Of a DNA stretch of 64,000 nt, positions 9,394-20,960 are shown piece by piece (the first letter of the stretch is position 1; each line of letters starts with the position of its first letter). The translations under genes and the position numbers were made by a program. Location of the stretch: assembly GCF_016593235.1 (NCBI RefSeq), contig NZ_AP023065.1, positions 1,573,649 through 1,637,648 of the forward strand, given 5' to 3'. The DNA comes from Nitratiruptor sp. YY09-18. Its GTDB lineage: Bacteria; Campylobacterota; Campylobacteria; Campylobacterales; Nitratiruptoraceae. Under the pieces are notes generated by a model. The model saw nothing but the letters and a program-made list of their open reading frames with translations. It was not told where the DNA came from and searched no databases.

Positions 9394-11091
9394 GAATCTT
9401 CTCTTCCACCAATATAAAAATGCAAAGACCAACCAGTAGTGACGTGTAAAGCGGTTTCTCTTTGCATTCTCTATTAGAAACTGTAGCTGCTCTGGTTTGA
9501 AAAATCCAGCTTCCCTATTGATTTTCACAAGCTCTACATCAATATTTTTGCGCCTGCACCACTCTAACCATGGGTAGGAAAACCCTCTCTTCTTCCTCTC
9601 TATAATACTCCTTGTTATAAAATTTTGTGCAATCTGCTTGAGAAGATATTTTGGTGCTTTACTTCTTTGGGAATTGGTAAGAGCAGCTGCAAGAATATCT
9701 TTATCAAGTAGCGGTGTGCGTGCTTCTATACTATGTGCCATACTTGCCATATCAAGCTTATGCAAGTAAAGTGCTTCAAGACGGGTGCGCAGATCCACTG
9801 AAGTAAAGAATGTAAACAGATCTTCTTCACTGACAAGTGCTAATATATCTTGCAAAAATTCCAGTGAATCACCATCTTTGACATTTTGTCGCAAAAAGAG
9901 ATTTTTTTGCAAATCAGTGAAGACCTCATTCGTTCCACGAAAAACTATCTCCCCGCTAAATACTCTTTTGTACCACTCCCACTCTTTATTGGGGCTAAAG
10001 TGGGAGCGAAAATAGTTCTTGAGCCAGTTTTTGTATTTGAGATCGCGCCCTTTGTAAAGATCTGCAAATTCAAAGTACTGCCTATATCCCAAAAATATCT
10101 CATCTCCGCCCTCTCCACTTAATACGACCCGCCAATCATCCTCATTAATCCGTTCAAACAAAAACCAAAGAGGTATCGTTGCGCTATCTCCCACAGGCTC
10201 ATCAAAATGTGCAAAAACTCTCTCAAGAGTCTGCCAGAAGTTATCTTCACTCATAATGATCTCATGATGTTCACTTCCTATAAACTCTGCTACCTCTTTT
10301 GCATAGGGTAGTTCACTATAGCGACCCTCATGATATCCTATACTATATGTATGTAGTCTCCCCTGGGCTCTTTTGGCAAGAGCACTCACAAGTGAACTAT
10401 CTACACCTCCACTCAATAGAGCTGCAACTTCAAAATCCCCCTGTAATCTCTGTGCTACACTCTTTTCAATAAGAGTCTGCAAAGAGTCCTGTGAAGTAGA
10501 TGGGAGAGAAAAACTCCTTTTGAGAGTATATTGTAAAGAATGTATATCTAAGACTAGAACTTGTCCACCTACAAGTTTGTAGATATTCGAATAAAAAGTT
10601 GTTTTGTCTGGAAGTGCACCAAAAGAGAGGTAGCCACTCAGGGCTTTTGGATTGTACTCATATTTCCCTAGATATGTAATAATTGCTTTGATTTCAGATG
10701 CGAAAATAAAAGATTTCCCATCACAGTAATAGTAGAGTGGTTTTTTGCCAAAAAAATCCTTAGCAAGATAGAGATGATTGCCAGCAAGCTTGGCAACAGC
10801 ATACATTCCCTGCAGCTTTTCAATTGGAGCAAGAAGGAGTACTTCTGTATCATTTTTGGCACCAAAACTGGCATAATTATATATCTCACCATTAAAAAGA
10901 GCTACACTTTTTGCATCTTTAACAGGTTGCTTCGCACCCCGATCAAAAATATAAAGTCTATTATGCCCAAGATAGACACGCTCATCAATATACTCTCCCC
11001 TTCCATCAGGACCTCGATGTACCAAACTATCCAAGGCCTTACGAGCATGCTGGAGATTATATTCTCCTATAACGCCAAAAATTGCACACAT
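9388..11091 (-). CDS. asnB: asparagine synthase (glutamine-hydrolysing)
   Basis: The 567-residue protein has an N-terminal class II glutaminase domain beginning MCAIFGVIG (Cys2 is the nucleophile after Met removal) with HRGPDG, and an ATP-pyrophosphatase synthetase domain from about residue 195 with the PP-loop [11 protein letters not shown]. It should make asparagine from aspartate and glutamine. Its ATG overlaps the stop of the small upstream gene in a TAATG junction, so expression is probably coupled to the corA message. Confidence 0.92.
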   Translation of the reverse strand: MCAIFGVIGEYNLQHARKALDSLVHRGPDGRGEYIDERVYLGHNRLYIFDRGAKQPVKDAKSVALFNGEIYNYASFGAKNDTEVLLLAPIEKLQGMYAVAKLAGNHLYLAKDFFGKKPLYYYCDGKSFIFASEIKAIITYLGKYEYNPKALSGYLSFGALPDKTTFYSNIYKLVGGQVLVLDIHSLQYTLKRSFSLPSTSQDSLQTLIEKSVAQRLQGDFEVAALLSGGVDSSLVSALAKRAQGRLHTYSIGYHEGRYSELPYAKEVAEFIGSEHHEIIMSEDNFWQTLERVFAHFDEPVGDSATIPLWFLFERINEDDWRVVLSGEGGDEIFLGYRQYFEFADLYKGRDLKYKNWLKNYFRSHFSPNKEWEWYKRVFSGEIVFRGTNEVFTDLQKNLFLRQNVKDGDSLEFLQDILALVSEEDLFTFFTSVDLRTRLEALYLHKLDMASMAHSIEARTPLLDKDILAAALTNSQRSKAPKYLLKQIAQNFITRSIIERKKRGFSYPWLEWCRRKNIDVELVKINREAGFFKPEQLQFLIENAKRNRFTRHYWLVFAFLYWWKRRFL

Positions 11092-11312
11092 TATTTTTTG
11101 GGAAAAAACTTTGTGATAGAGTAGTCTTGACGTTTAAGCTTGTCTTTTTGATTGTATTCATACTCATCAAGATACTCATTGAGTATTGAAGCCATTACTT
11201 TAAGACGCTCTTCTATATCAAGCTCGGGTAGAGTCTTTTCTAAATAGCTGTAAAGGTCATGCTCTTGCTCTTGACAACTATTATGCAGTTTTTTAATCTT
11301 TTCTAAATCCAT
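11091..11312 (-). CDS. small conserved-looking hypothetical protein
   Basis: Starting at the ATG at 11312 (GGAAGAAAAA upstream), the product is 73 residues, highly charged and helical (MDLEKIKKLHNS to TKFFPKK). A longer reading to 11393 would run deep into corA and is unlikely. It overlaps corA by 10 bp and asnB by 1 bp, so it is sandwiched in a translationally coupled trio. No family recognised. Confidence 0.6.
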   Translation of the reverse strand: MDLEKIKKLHNSCQEQEHDLYSYLEKTLPELDIEERLKVMASILNEYLDEYEYNQKDKLKRQDYSITKFFPKK

Positions 11313-12244
11313 TTTTTCTTCCTTAAATAGATAAATAGTATAATAGCTATCAAAATATTTACTGCCCACACAGCAAAATAGCCATACTTCCACTCAAGCT
11401 CTGGCATATATTTGAAGTTCATACCATAATTTCCAACTATAAATGTGAGTGGCAAAAATATGAGCGTAATACCGGTAAGACGCTGCATAGTCTGGTTCAT
11501 CTTGTTGGACATAAATCCCATAAGCAAGTTTTGCAAATAGCCTGTACGTTCTAGATAAGCCTTTGATTCGTTAATGAGAAATGAAAGGTGTTCTTTAAGA
11601 TCAATAAACTCATATTTGAGCTTTTTCCTTACAGCTGTCGGATAATGGTTGTAGAGTTTATTTATCACATCAAACTCTTGGACACTTACTTTTGAGATCC
11701 TATTGAGAGAGCGTCTGGCAAAATAAAGGCTTTTTTGGATATCATGCTCATCAACCTGCTCGGCAAATATTTCATCTTCAATAACCTCTAATCTACTATC
11801 AATAAGATCAATAATATGCATAGTCGCATCGATCAAAATATCTATGAGAGTGTACGTCACATAGGGGATACTATCACCCCTTCTGTAGCGCTTGCGAAAT
11901 CGTGCAACCACACGCTGGATAATATCTCTATTTTTGCTGAGGAAAAAGAGTTTGTTTTCAGTGATGATAAAGATGATATTGAACTCTTCATAAAAGAGAG
12001 GATGCTCTTCACTGCGCCTAAAATATTTAAAAACCATAAATTTAAAATTTTCACTCTCTTCGTAGACGATACTTTGCTCTTCGCTCTTGATATCTTCTAT
12101 AAAACTCTCATGAAAACCGTGTTGCAATAGCCAATTGATAATATTTTCATTTTCGGGCGAACTAAAAATTATCTCTTTTGTGTCCTCTGATATAGCAATA
12201 TTCTCATCTCTTTGAATCTCATCACTGACTATATACATTTTCAC
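11303..12244 (-). CDS. corA: CorA-family magnesium/divalent cation transporter
   Basis: The 313-residue protein has a long N-terminal cytoplasmic domain, a coiled-coil stalk helix (about 150-250) and two C-terminal membrane helices. The first ends in the YGMN selectivity motif, followed by a short acidic loop (FKYMPELEWKYG) and the last helix with a KKK tail. This is the full CorA architecture, expected to form a pentameric Mg2+ channel. It is downstream of the aminotransferase-like gene with a 2-bp gap. Confidence 0.93.
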   Translation of the reverse strand: MKMYIVSDEIQRDENIAISEDTKEIIFSSPENENIINWLLQHGFHESFIEDIKSEEQSIVYEESENFKFMVFKYFRRSEEHPLFYEEFNIIFIITENKLFFLSKNRDIIQRVVARFRKRYRRGDSIPYVTYTLIDILIDATMHIIDLIDSRLEVIEDEIFAEQVDEHDIQKSLYFARRSLNRISKVSVQEFDVINKLYNHYPTAVRKKLKYEFIDLKEHLSFLINESKAYLERTGYLQNLLMGFMSNKMNQTMQRLTGITLIFLPLTFIVGNYGMNFKYMPELEWKYGYFAVWAVNILIAIILFIYLRKKKWI

Positions 12245-12246
12245 TC

Positions 12247-13041
12247 CTAAAAACTACATCCTCTATAGCGGTATTTCTCCAAAACCTCCCACAAAGGCTC
12301 TACAATATTTTTATCTAGCGGCAAAAGCATGATAGCTTTGTAGAGTTCTTCGCTCACAGGCATCGAGGCAGAGTGAAAGAACGTGAGTTTATAAAGCGGC
12401 TTAAAACGCACTTCCACAGCTATCCCATTTTCTCGTAATTCTTGATAAATATCCTCTTTAGGGCAATAAAGAGCCGGTTTGAGGAGTATGGGATAGTACG
12501 TTTTATATGTTGCTTTACCAATACAAAGAGTATCAAAGTAGGGATTTTTAGCAAACCTCTCATCAAAAAACTCCACTATTTCATTGCTGCGTGCAATCTT
12601 TTCTTCAAGACCAGCCACTTCACACTCTTTTGCCTTCTCTTTGATGCCTACACTTACCACATCATAGTTCCAAAGCCTTCCTCTTTTGACACCACCATCT
12701 AAAAAAAGCTTCGTTTTTTGATACAGCTCCTCATCCTCAAACTCTGCTACCAAACATCCTTCACTTTTTTTGACAAAAACTTTTGCATCTCCTACACTCT
12801 TGCCATGATTTTGAAAAACAATCAAAGAGCTTGGAGTATAACTTTCAAAAAAATTGTGCACAATATCTGCTTCGCTTCCAAAATCCAATCTTGTATCTAC
12901 ATACTCCGACTCAATCCCTAAAATCTTTGCAATATTGGCAAAAAAGGTAGGAGAAATGGGATTGAGACGGAGCTTTTTTACTCCCAATGCATGGAGCAAA
13001 GCCATATATAAAAGTTGAGAATTAGTTGCCCACAGCCGCAT
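12247..13041 (-). CDS. short DegT/DnrJ/EryC1/StrS-like aminotransferase
   Basis: I start this at the ATG at 13041, giving 264 residues; the longer frame to 13227 would overlap the divergent topA gene. The order of segments fits a reduced DegT fold: ATNSQLLYMALLHALGV near the N-terminus, NPISPTFFANIAKILGI, then VKKSEGCLVAEF (where family members carry the PLP lysine before GEGG), and a C-terminal small domain with VEVRFKPLYKL. It is about 100 residues shorter than usual, and the Asp that contacts the PLP ring is not apparent. It may be divergent or inactive. Substrate unknown. Confidence 0.6.
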   Translation of the reverse strand: MRLWATNSQLLYMALLHALGVKKLRLNPISPTFFANIAKILGIESEYVDTRLDFGSEADIVHNFFESYTPSSLIVFQNHGKSVGDAKVFVKKSEGCLVAEFEDEELYQKTKLFLDGGVKRGRLWNYDVVSVGIKEKAKECEVAGLEEKIARSNEIVEFFDERFAKNPYFDTLCIGKATYKTYYPILLKPALYCPKEDIYQELRENGIAVEVRFKPLYKLTFFHSASMPVSEELYKAIMLLPLDKNIVEPLWEVLEKYRYRGCSF

Positions 13042-13093
13042 CTGCACTTCTTTTTTTATGTTAGAATAGCGAAAAAAAGATTCTGGGTAAAGT

Positions 13094-15289
13094 ATGGGCA
13101 AAAATCTAATTATCGTCGAATCACCGGCAAAAGCGAGAACAATTAAGAATTTTTTGGGCAAAGAGTATGAGGTAATTGCTTCAAAAGGACATATTCGCGA
13201 CCTTCCAAAGCACAGCTTTGGTATCAAAATAGAAGAGGACCGATTTATCCCTCAATACCGTATCGATAAAGATCACACCGATATTACAAAAAAACTCAAA
13301 GAGCTTGCAAAAAAGGCTGAGAGAGTTTATATAGCAACTGATGAAGATAGAGAGGGTGAAGCAATTGGCTACCATATAGCACAAGCTATTGGGAAAAAAC
13401 CTGAAGAACTCCCCCGCATAGTATTTCATGAAATAACCCGCTCAGCCATTCAAAAAGCCTTAGAAAACCCTCGCACCCTTGATATGAATCGTGTCAATGC
13501 CCAACAGGCAAGACGACTCCTTGATAGAATTGTAGGATACAAGCTCAGTCCCCTTCTTGCTTCAAAAATCCAGCGTGGGCTCAGTGCTGGACGTGTACAG
13601 AGTGCCGCACTTAAACTAATCGTAGATCGTGAGCGTGAAATCAAAGCTTTCGTTCCACAAGAATACTGGACAATAGATGCACTATTTAATAAAACTATCG
13701 ATGCATCCCTCTATAAATATCAAGATAAAAAGCTCAATAAACTCGATATAAAAAACAGGGAGCAGGCTGAAGAGATTGTCGAGAGGGTAAAAAATGAAGA
13801 GTTTATCGTAGCAAAAATAGAGAAGAAAAAGCGCGTTACCAAATCTCCTGCCCCATTTATGACCTCAACACTCCAGCAAGCTGCATCAGGACAGCTTGGA
13901 TTTAGTCCTAAAAAAACGATGATGATAGCACAAAAGCTCTATGAAGGAGTCCAGACTCCAAAAGGTATCACCGGAGTCATTACATACATGAGGACCGATA
14001 GCCTCAATATCGCAAAAGAGGCACAAGAAGCTGCAAGAGAGCTCATAGCCAAGAAGTTTGGAGAAGAATATCTGCCTCAAAAACCAAAAAACTATGCTAC
14101 TAAGAGCAAAGGAGCCCAGGAAGCTCATGAAGCAATACGACCGACAATGCTTGATTTCACACCAGAAGTAGCAAAAGAGTATCTCACCAGTGATGAACTC
14201 AAGCTCTACACCCTCATCTATAACCGCTTTCTTGCATCTCAGATGCAAGATGCAATCTTTGAAACCCAAACTATCTACTTCAAAAGTCCAAGCACAACTT
14301 TCAAAGCAACGGGGAGGAAACTTCTCTTTGATGGTTTTTATAAAGTTTTGGGCAATGAAGACAAAGATAAGCTTTTGCCAGAACTTACTGAAGGTGAGAA
14401 AGCCGAGCTTACAAAGATTGAAGCACACCAACACTTCACAGAACCCCCTGCACGTTATAGCGAAGCCAGCCTTATCAAAACTCTCGAATCACTTGGTATT
14501 GGAAGACCTTCAACATATGCCCCAACCATATCTCTTTTGCAGGCAAGAAATTATGTTGAATTAGAAAAAAAACAACTCAAGCCAACAGATATTGCATTTA
14601 CTGTGATAGAGACACTTGAAAAACATTTTCCAGACATTGTCGATAGTAATTTCACAGCTAAAATGGAAGAGGAGCTAGATGAGATAGCAGCCGCTAAAAA
14701 AGATTGGCAAAAGGTACTCAAGGAGTTTTACGACCCATTTATAGAGCTTATCGAAAAGGGTAAAAAAGAGATAAAAAGCCAAAAGGTAGCTGAGCCGATT
14801 GGCAGAGCCTGTCCAGAGTGTGGAGCTGAGCTTGTAAAGCGCAAAGGGAGATTTGGTGAATTTATCGCTTGTAGCGCCTTTCCAAAGTGCAAATATACTG
14901 AGCAACTTGAGGAGAATAAAACAGAGCAGCAACCAAGTGAAGAGGTATGCGAAAAGTGTGGCAGCCCAATGATTGTGAAGCAAGGGCCTCGCGGAGCTTT
15001 TTTGGCTTGTAGTGCATATCCAAAATGTAAAAATACCAAACCACTTGCAAAACAAGAGCCAAAAAAGCTCGATGTCAAATGCCCTGAGTGCGGTGGCGAG
15101 ATAGTTGAAAGATTTAGCCGTAGAGGCAAATTCTACGGATGCGCCAACTATCCTAAGTGTACATTCATCTCAAAATTTGAACCAACAGAGCACAAATGTC
15201 CTGAGTGTGGATATATCATGGCTGCACGCACTTATCGCAACAAAGATGTGTATGAGTGTATCAAGTGCAAAACGAGGCAGGAAAGATGA
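13094..15289 (+). CDS. topA: DNA topoisomerase I
   Basis: The 731-residue type IA enzyme relaxes negative supercoils. The Toprim domain begins IVESPAKARTIKNFLG and has DEDREGEAIGYH. The catalytic tyrosine lies in GVITYMRTDSLNI (about residue 300). The C-terminus has four cysteine clusters (CPECG, CEKCG, CPECG, CPECG; about 573-725), the first three of the zf-C4 topoisomerase type and the last shorter. Its stop overlaps the next ATG as ATGA. Confidence 0.97.
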   Translation: MGKNLIIVESPAKARTIKNFLGKEYEVIASKGHIRDLPKHSFGIKIEEDRFIPQYRIDKDHTDITKKLKELAKKAERVYIATDEDREGEAIGYHIAQAIGKKPEELPRIVFHEITRSAIQKALENPRTLDMNRVNAQQARRLLDRIVGYKLSPLLASKIQRGLSAGRVQSAALKLIVDREREIKAFVPQEYWTIDALFNKTIDASLYKYQDKKLNKLDIKNREQAEEIVERVKNEEFIVAKIEKKKRVTKSPAPFMTSTLQQAASGQLGFSPKKTMMIAQKLYEGVQTPKGITGVITYMRTDSLNIAKEAQEAARELIAKKFGEEYLPQKPKNYATKSKGAQEAHEAIRPTMLDFTPEVAKEYLTSDELKLYTLIYNRFLASQMQDAIFETQTIYFKSPSTTFKATGRKLLFDGFYKVLGNEDKDKLLPELTEGEKAELTKIEAHQHFTEPPARYSEASLIKTLESLGIGRPSTYAPTISLLQARNYVELEKKQLKPTDIAFTVIETLEKHFPDIVDSNFTAKMEEELDEIAAAKKDWQKVLKEFYDPFIELIEKGKKEIKSQKVAEPIGRACPECGAELVKRKGRFGEFIACSAFPKCKYTEQLEENKTEQQPSEEVCEKCGSPMIVKQGPRGAFLACSAYPKCKNTKPLAKQEPKKLDVKCPECGGEIVERFSRRGKFYGCANYPKCTFISKFEPTEHKCPECGYIMAARTYRNKDVYECIKCKTRQER

Positions 15290-15774
15290 AGATCGGTGTA
15301 ATCTCCGATACACACAATAAGCTCGAAAATACCCAAGAGATAGTAGCCCAGATGCAACAAGAAAATATTGCTTATCTCATCCATGCTGGAGATATTGGAC
15401 AAAATGTACTCGATTTCCTTGCAACCCTGCCTCTTAAAACTATAGCGGTCTATGGCAACACTGATACTTCTCTATACAACTCCAATCCCCAAAAAGTGAT
15501 ATTGCAAAAACAACCCTACTACTTCAAGATTGGCAATACTACTTTTAAGCTCATGCATCAGCCCTACTTTCTCACTCCAGATAGCGATGTGGTCATCTAT
15601 GGGCATTTGCACAAATTTAGCTGTGAGAGGGCAAAATCGCTTTTTATTAATCCTGGGGAAGTATGCGCTAGAGAAAAACCTCGTATAGAGGGTGCTCTTT
15701 TGGATTTGTCCACAAAAGAGGTAACATATATTTACAAAGAAAAAGAGTGGCACAAACAAAAGGTGTGCGCATGA
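15286..15774 (+). CDS. YfcE/MJ0936-type metallophosphoesterase
   Basis: Starting at the ATG overlapping the topA stop, this 162-residue protein has the full calcineurin-like metal-site series: ISDTHN, HAGDIG, YGNTD, a later MHQPY and YGHLHK. The family contains small phosphodiesterases acting on phosphodiester bonds; the natural substrate is unknown. It sits between topA and bioB with ATGA overlaps on both sides. Confidence 0.88.
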   Translation: MKIGVISDTHNKLENTQEIVAQMQQENIAYLIHAGDIGQNVLDFLATLPLKTIAVYGNTDTSLYNSNPQKVILQKQPYYFKIGNTTFKLMHQPYFLTPDSDVVIYGHLHKFSCERAKSLFINPGEVCAREKPRIEGALLDLSTKEVTYIYKEKEWHKQKVCA

Positions 15775-16610
15775 AAGTCTATCTATGTGCAATAAGTAAT
15801 ATTAGCAGTGGCGTATGTGCTGAAGATTGTGCATTTTGTACCCAAAGTACCAAATACAAAGCAGACATTCCTCGCTATAAATATAAAGATATCGACCTCA
15901 TTGTCCAAGAAGCCAAAAAAGCGAAGGCCTCTAAAGCGATCGGTTTTTGTCTTGTTACGGCTGGTAAAGGAATAGATGATAAGATTTTAGAGTTTGTCTG
16001 TGAAGCGGCGCATGCAGTTAAAAAAACGGTTCCCGATATATCCCTCATCGGCTGTAACGGTACAGCTACTGTTGAGCAGCTGCGAGAGCTCAAAAGTGCG
16101 GGAATAGACAATTACAATCACAATCTTGAAAGTGCAAAAAGCTATTATGATAAGATATGCTCCACCCACAGCTGGGATGAGCGCTATCAAACATGTCTCA
16201 ATGCCAAAGAAGCAGGTCTCAATCTTTGCACCGGTGGAATTTTTGGTATGGGTGAATCCCAAGCACAAATTGATGAGCTCATGGAGCAAATTGTATCTTT
16301 GCAGCCTATGAGTGTACCGGTCAATTTCTTTCATCCAAACCCTGCATTGCCATTGCCACAGAAGATAATAGAGAAACAAAAGGCTCTTGAAATTATCAAA
16401 AAAGTACGAGCAAAACTACCTGAAGCCATGGTGATGGTAGCAGGTGGACGAGAGCTTGTTTTTCAAGATAGCTGGCCTACAATTTTTGAAGCTGGAGCAA
16501 ATGCTATCGTAATCGGAGACTATCTCACTACCAAAGGTGAGCGCCCAGATAAAGATTTGCAGGTTTTGCAAAGTCTTGGATATGATATAGCGACGAGCTG
16601 CCATGCATGA
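15771..16610 (+). CDS. bioB: biotin synthase
   Basis: Starting at the ATG at 15771, this 279-residue radical SAM enzyme inserts sulfur into dethiobiotin. The CAEDCAFC cluster-binding motif is close to the N-terminus, followed by TQST and YNHNLESAKSYY. It is shorter than E. coli BioB, as is normal in Campylobacterota, and the topA-bioB neighbourhood is also found in C. jejuni. A start at 15747 would lie inside the previous gene and is unlikely. It overlaps the antiporter gene by 8 bp. Confidence 0.93.
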   Translation: MKVYLCAISNISSGVCAEDCAFCTQSTKYKADIPRYKYKDIDLIVQEAKKAKASKAIGFCLVTAGKGIDDKILEFVCEAAHAVKKTVPDISLIGCNGTATVEQLRELKSAGIDNYNHNLESAKSYYDKICSTHSWDERYQTCLNAKEAGLNLCTGGIFGMGESQAQIDELMEQIVSLQPMSVPVNFFHPNPALPLPQKIIEKQKALEIIKKVRAKLPEAMVMVAGGRELVFQDSWPTIFEAGANAIVIGDYLTTKGERPDKDLQVLQSLGYDIATSCHA

Positions 16611-17751
16611 GATAGCAATTATTGTCACAATTTCTCTTATAATCTTTTCATCCCCTTTTATTGCCAAATTTACCAAGCTTCCTACCTCAGTCATAGAGAT
16701 AATGCTTGGGATGATTTTTGGAGCATTTGGGGTGCTCGAGCATGTTGCGCTCTTTGAGCTTGTAGCAGAGTTTGGCTTTTTGTATCTCATGTTTTTAGCA
16801 GGTCTTGAAGTAGATATGAAGAAGATCTTTGCTACCAAAAAGAGTATCCTCAAATCTGGCATTCTCTACATCGCTTTATTATATGTTTTTTCACTTCTTA
16901 TCGTGCAAAATTTGGGACTTCCTCTTGTCTATACCCTCATCTTCCCTCTTATTTCAGTAGGTCTCATTGCAGCACTCAAAAAGGAGTATGGCAATAAGTT
17001 CGAATGGCTCAATCTCTCTATGGCAATTGGAAGCCTAGGTGAGGTTGTCTCTATCGCAATTTTGACAATAGTAAGTGCTGGACTGAAATTTGGATTTGGA
17101 ACAAAGTTTTATCAAAATCTCTTAATTCTTGTTCTCTTTTTGCTTCTTATCTCGATAGTTTTTAAACTTTTGCAGATTCTTTTTTGGTGGTATCCAGAGC
17201 TCAAAACAACTCTCATGCCCCGCATAGACAATGAGGAGCAAGATATCCGCCTCTCAATGGCACTCTTTTTCCTTTTCATTTCTATGATGCTCTATCTCAA
17301 ACTAGAAGTTGCATTTGGTGCCTTTATCGCTGGGGTTATTATCGCTACATTTTTTGAGCACAAGAGGAGCCTGCCCCACAAACTCTCATCCTTTGGATTT
17401 GGCTTTTTAGTCCCGATATTTTTCATTTTTACAGGAAGTAGCTTTAAGATCTCATCGCTTTTAATGGAAGGAATGGTAGCAAGTGCTTTGCTTATAACTT
17501 CTATTATGTTTGGTGTGCGTATTTTAGCAGCGAATGCATTTTATAAGATCTTTTCACTCAAAGAGAGATTTCTCTTTGGTCTTTCACACTCTATGCCGCT
17601 CACACTCCTTGTAGCGATCTCAACAATCGCCTACCATACACACTTCATAGATGAAGCAGAGTATATGGCTTTTATTTTGGCTTCAATTTTAGAAGTTCTT
17701 ATCGCAATGGTCTCAATTCGCTTCTTTGTTTCTCTCTTCACAATAAAATAG
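16603..17751 (+). CDS. CPA2-type cation/proton antiporter
   Basis: The 382-residue membrane protein has about 11-12 hydrophobic helices and starts with a KefB/NapA-like segment (MHEIAIIVTISLIIF, then LPTSVIEIMLGMIFG). LEVDMKKIF at the third helix and the SLGEVVSIAILTIV region match monovalent cation:proton antiporter-2 proteins. No C-terminal TrkA/RCK domain is present, so it is more like a simple Na+ or K+/H+ exchanger than a gated Kef system. Ion specificity cannot be read. Its end overlaps the convergent AMIN gene by 39 bp. Confidence 0.88.
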   Translation: MHEIAIIVTISLIIFSSPFIAKFTKLPTSVIEIMLGMIFGAFGVLEHVALFELVAEFGFLYLMFLAGLEVDMKKIFATKKSILKSGILYIALLYVFSLLIVQNLGLPLVYTLIFPLISVGLIAALKKEYGNKFEWLNLSMAIGSLGEVVSIAILTIVSAGLKFGFGTKFYQNLLILVLFLLLISIVFKLLQILFWWYPELKTTLMPRIDNEEQDIRLSMALFFLFISMMLYLKLEVAFGAFIAGVIIATFFEHKRSLPHKLSSFGFGFLVPIFFIFTGSSFKISSLLMEGMVASALLITSIMFGVRILAANAFYKIFSLKERFLFGLSHSMPLTLLVAISTIAYHTHFIDEAEYMAFILASILEVLIAMVSIRFFVSLFTIK

Positions 17752-18315
17752 ATAACCTTTGTCAAGCTTTTTGAAGCCATTTTTTTGACAATCTTGCAGC
17801 TCAACTGCTACGCGATAATATCCTCTATGTGCACCAATTGCCACATTGCGAAAATGTGGCATCGCAAGATCGACTCTCTTGGTAGGAAAACTTCTTTTGG
17901 CATAGAAATCAAGAACTATTTTGTGAGGATTTTGCGTAAAAAAACGCCGTTTTACTCTATCTTTGCTCACTATGAGCAGAGCGTTGTTTTCAAAGTGGAG
18001 GAGTACTTTTGGTAATGTTACCTCTTTGATGGTTGATGGTTTTATCGCTTTTGGAGGTTGAGATGAGTGTTGTTGTGGCAAAAATACATCTTCTAGCTTT
18101 TTGTTTGATGAAGAGGTAGCCTTTTGCGTAGAGAGACTGCTATAAGAAAATTCTGAACTCTTTTGCTCAGCCTCTTGTGACTTATCTTGGCTCTTTTGTA
18201 CTGCTATAATCTTCTCTTGAGGCGCTTGAACAGGTGAAATCTTTTTGGTTGGTAAGAAGAAAGGATTATCCCTTGCTAGTAGCAGTATTGGTAGAAGTAA
18301 AATAAAGAGTCTCAT
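17713..18315 (-). CDS. secreted AMIN-domain protein
   Basis: The 200-residue protein has a signal peptide (MRLFILLLPILLLA), a low-complexity Lys/Gln/Ser linker (about 20-90) and a C-terminal AMIN domain (about 105-195: a LLHFENNALLIVSKD strand, KIVLDFYA, YRVAVELQDC). AMIN domains target proteins to peptidoglycan or the septum. It is last in the recA-eno-FtsB-like series, in the same order as HP0153-HP0156, and overlaps the upstream gene by 4 bp. Confidence 0.8.
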   Translation of the reverse strand: MRLFILLLPILLLARDNPFFLPTKKISPVQAPQEKIIAVQKSQDKSQEAEQKSSEFSYSSLSTQKATSSSNKKLEDVFLPQQHSSQPPKAIKPSTIKEVTLPKVLLHFENNALLIVSKDRVKRRFFTQNPHKIVLDFYAKRSFPTKRVDLAMPHFRNVAIGAHRGYYRVAVELQDCQKNGFKKLDKGYLFYCEERNKEAN

Positions 18316-18581
18316 TGTTTTGGCTCCAATTCTTTAAGTTCAAAATACTCTTTTTGTAGTCTAGCATTCTCTTTTTTGAGATACTCGATATTGCGCTGGA
18401 GATTTTTCTCTTGGACATTGAGCTGATAGAGAACCTCTACAGAATTGACTCCAAAGAGGAGCAATCCAATATAGACTGCCAAAACTACAAGTATTACAAA
18501 TCCTACAAAATAGCGGAAAAATCGAGCCAGCAACCCCTTCCATACAAGGGAATCTGCCAACTCTTGCGGGCGTTTTTCCAT
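18312..18581 (-). CDS. FtsB/DivIC-like septum-formation protein
   Basis: The 89-residue protein has a short cytoplasmic tail, one membrane helix (about 21-45, ending IGLLLFGVNSV) and a periplasmic coiled coil (about 48-85, ERNIEYLKKE-like heptads). This is the architecture of FtsB/DivIC. Position right after eno matches HP0155 and Cj1671c. A role in division is by family inference; similarity of such short proteins is weak evidence. Confidence 0.7.
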   Translation of the reverse strand: MEKRPQELADSLVWKGLLARFFRYFVGFVILVVLAVYIGLLLFGVNSVEVLYQLNVQEKNLQRNIEYLKKENARLQKEYFELKELEPKQ

Positions 18582-18584
18582 CGA

Positions 18585-20898
<2,314 letters not shown>

Positions 20899-20960
20899 GT
20901 AAAACCTCGCTTTTTTATTAGTGTATATTTTATCTTTTATTGATAAATAGATAATTAAAA

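Noticed and set aside
13042..13227. Longer N-terminus for the short aminotransferase gene
   Set aside because: It would overlap the start of the divergent topA gene, and the extra 62 residues (MIPKLCFGRSR…) do not look like the family. The ATG at 13041 fits better.
15747..15770. Earlier ATG for bioB
   Set aside because: It adds eight residues inside the phosphodiesterase gene. The ATG at 15771 makes the ATGA overlap seen repeatedly in this genome and gives the family length.
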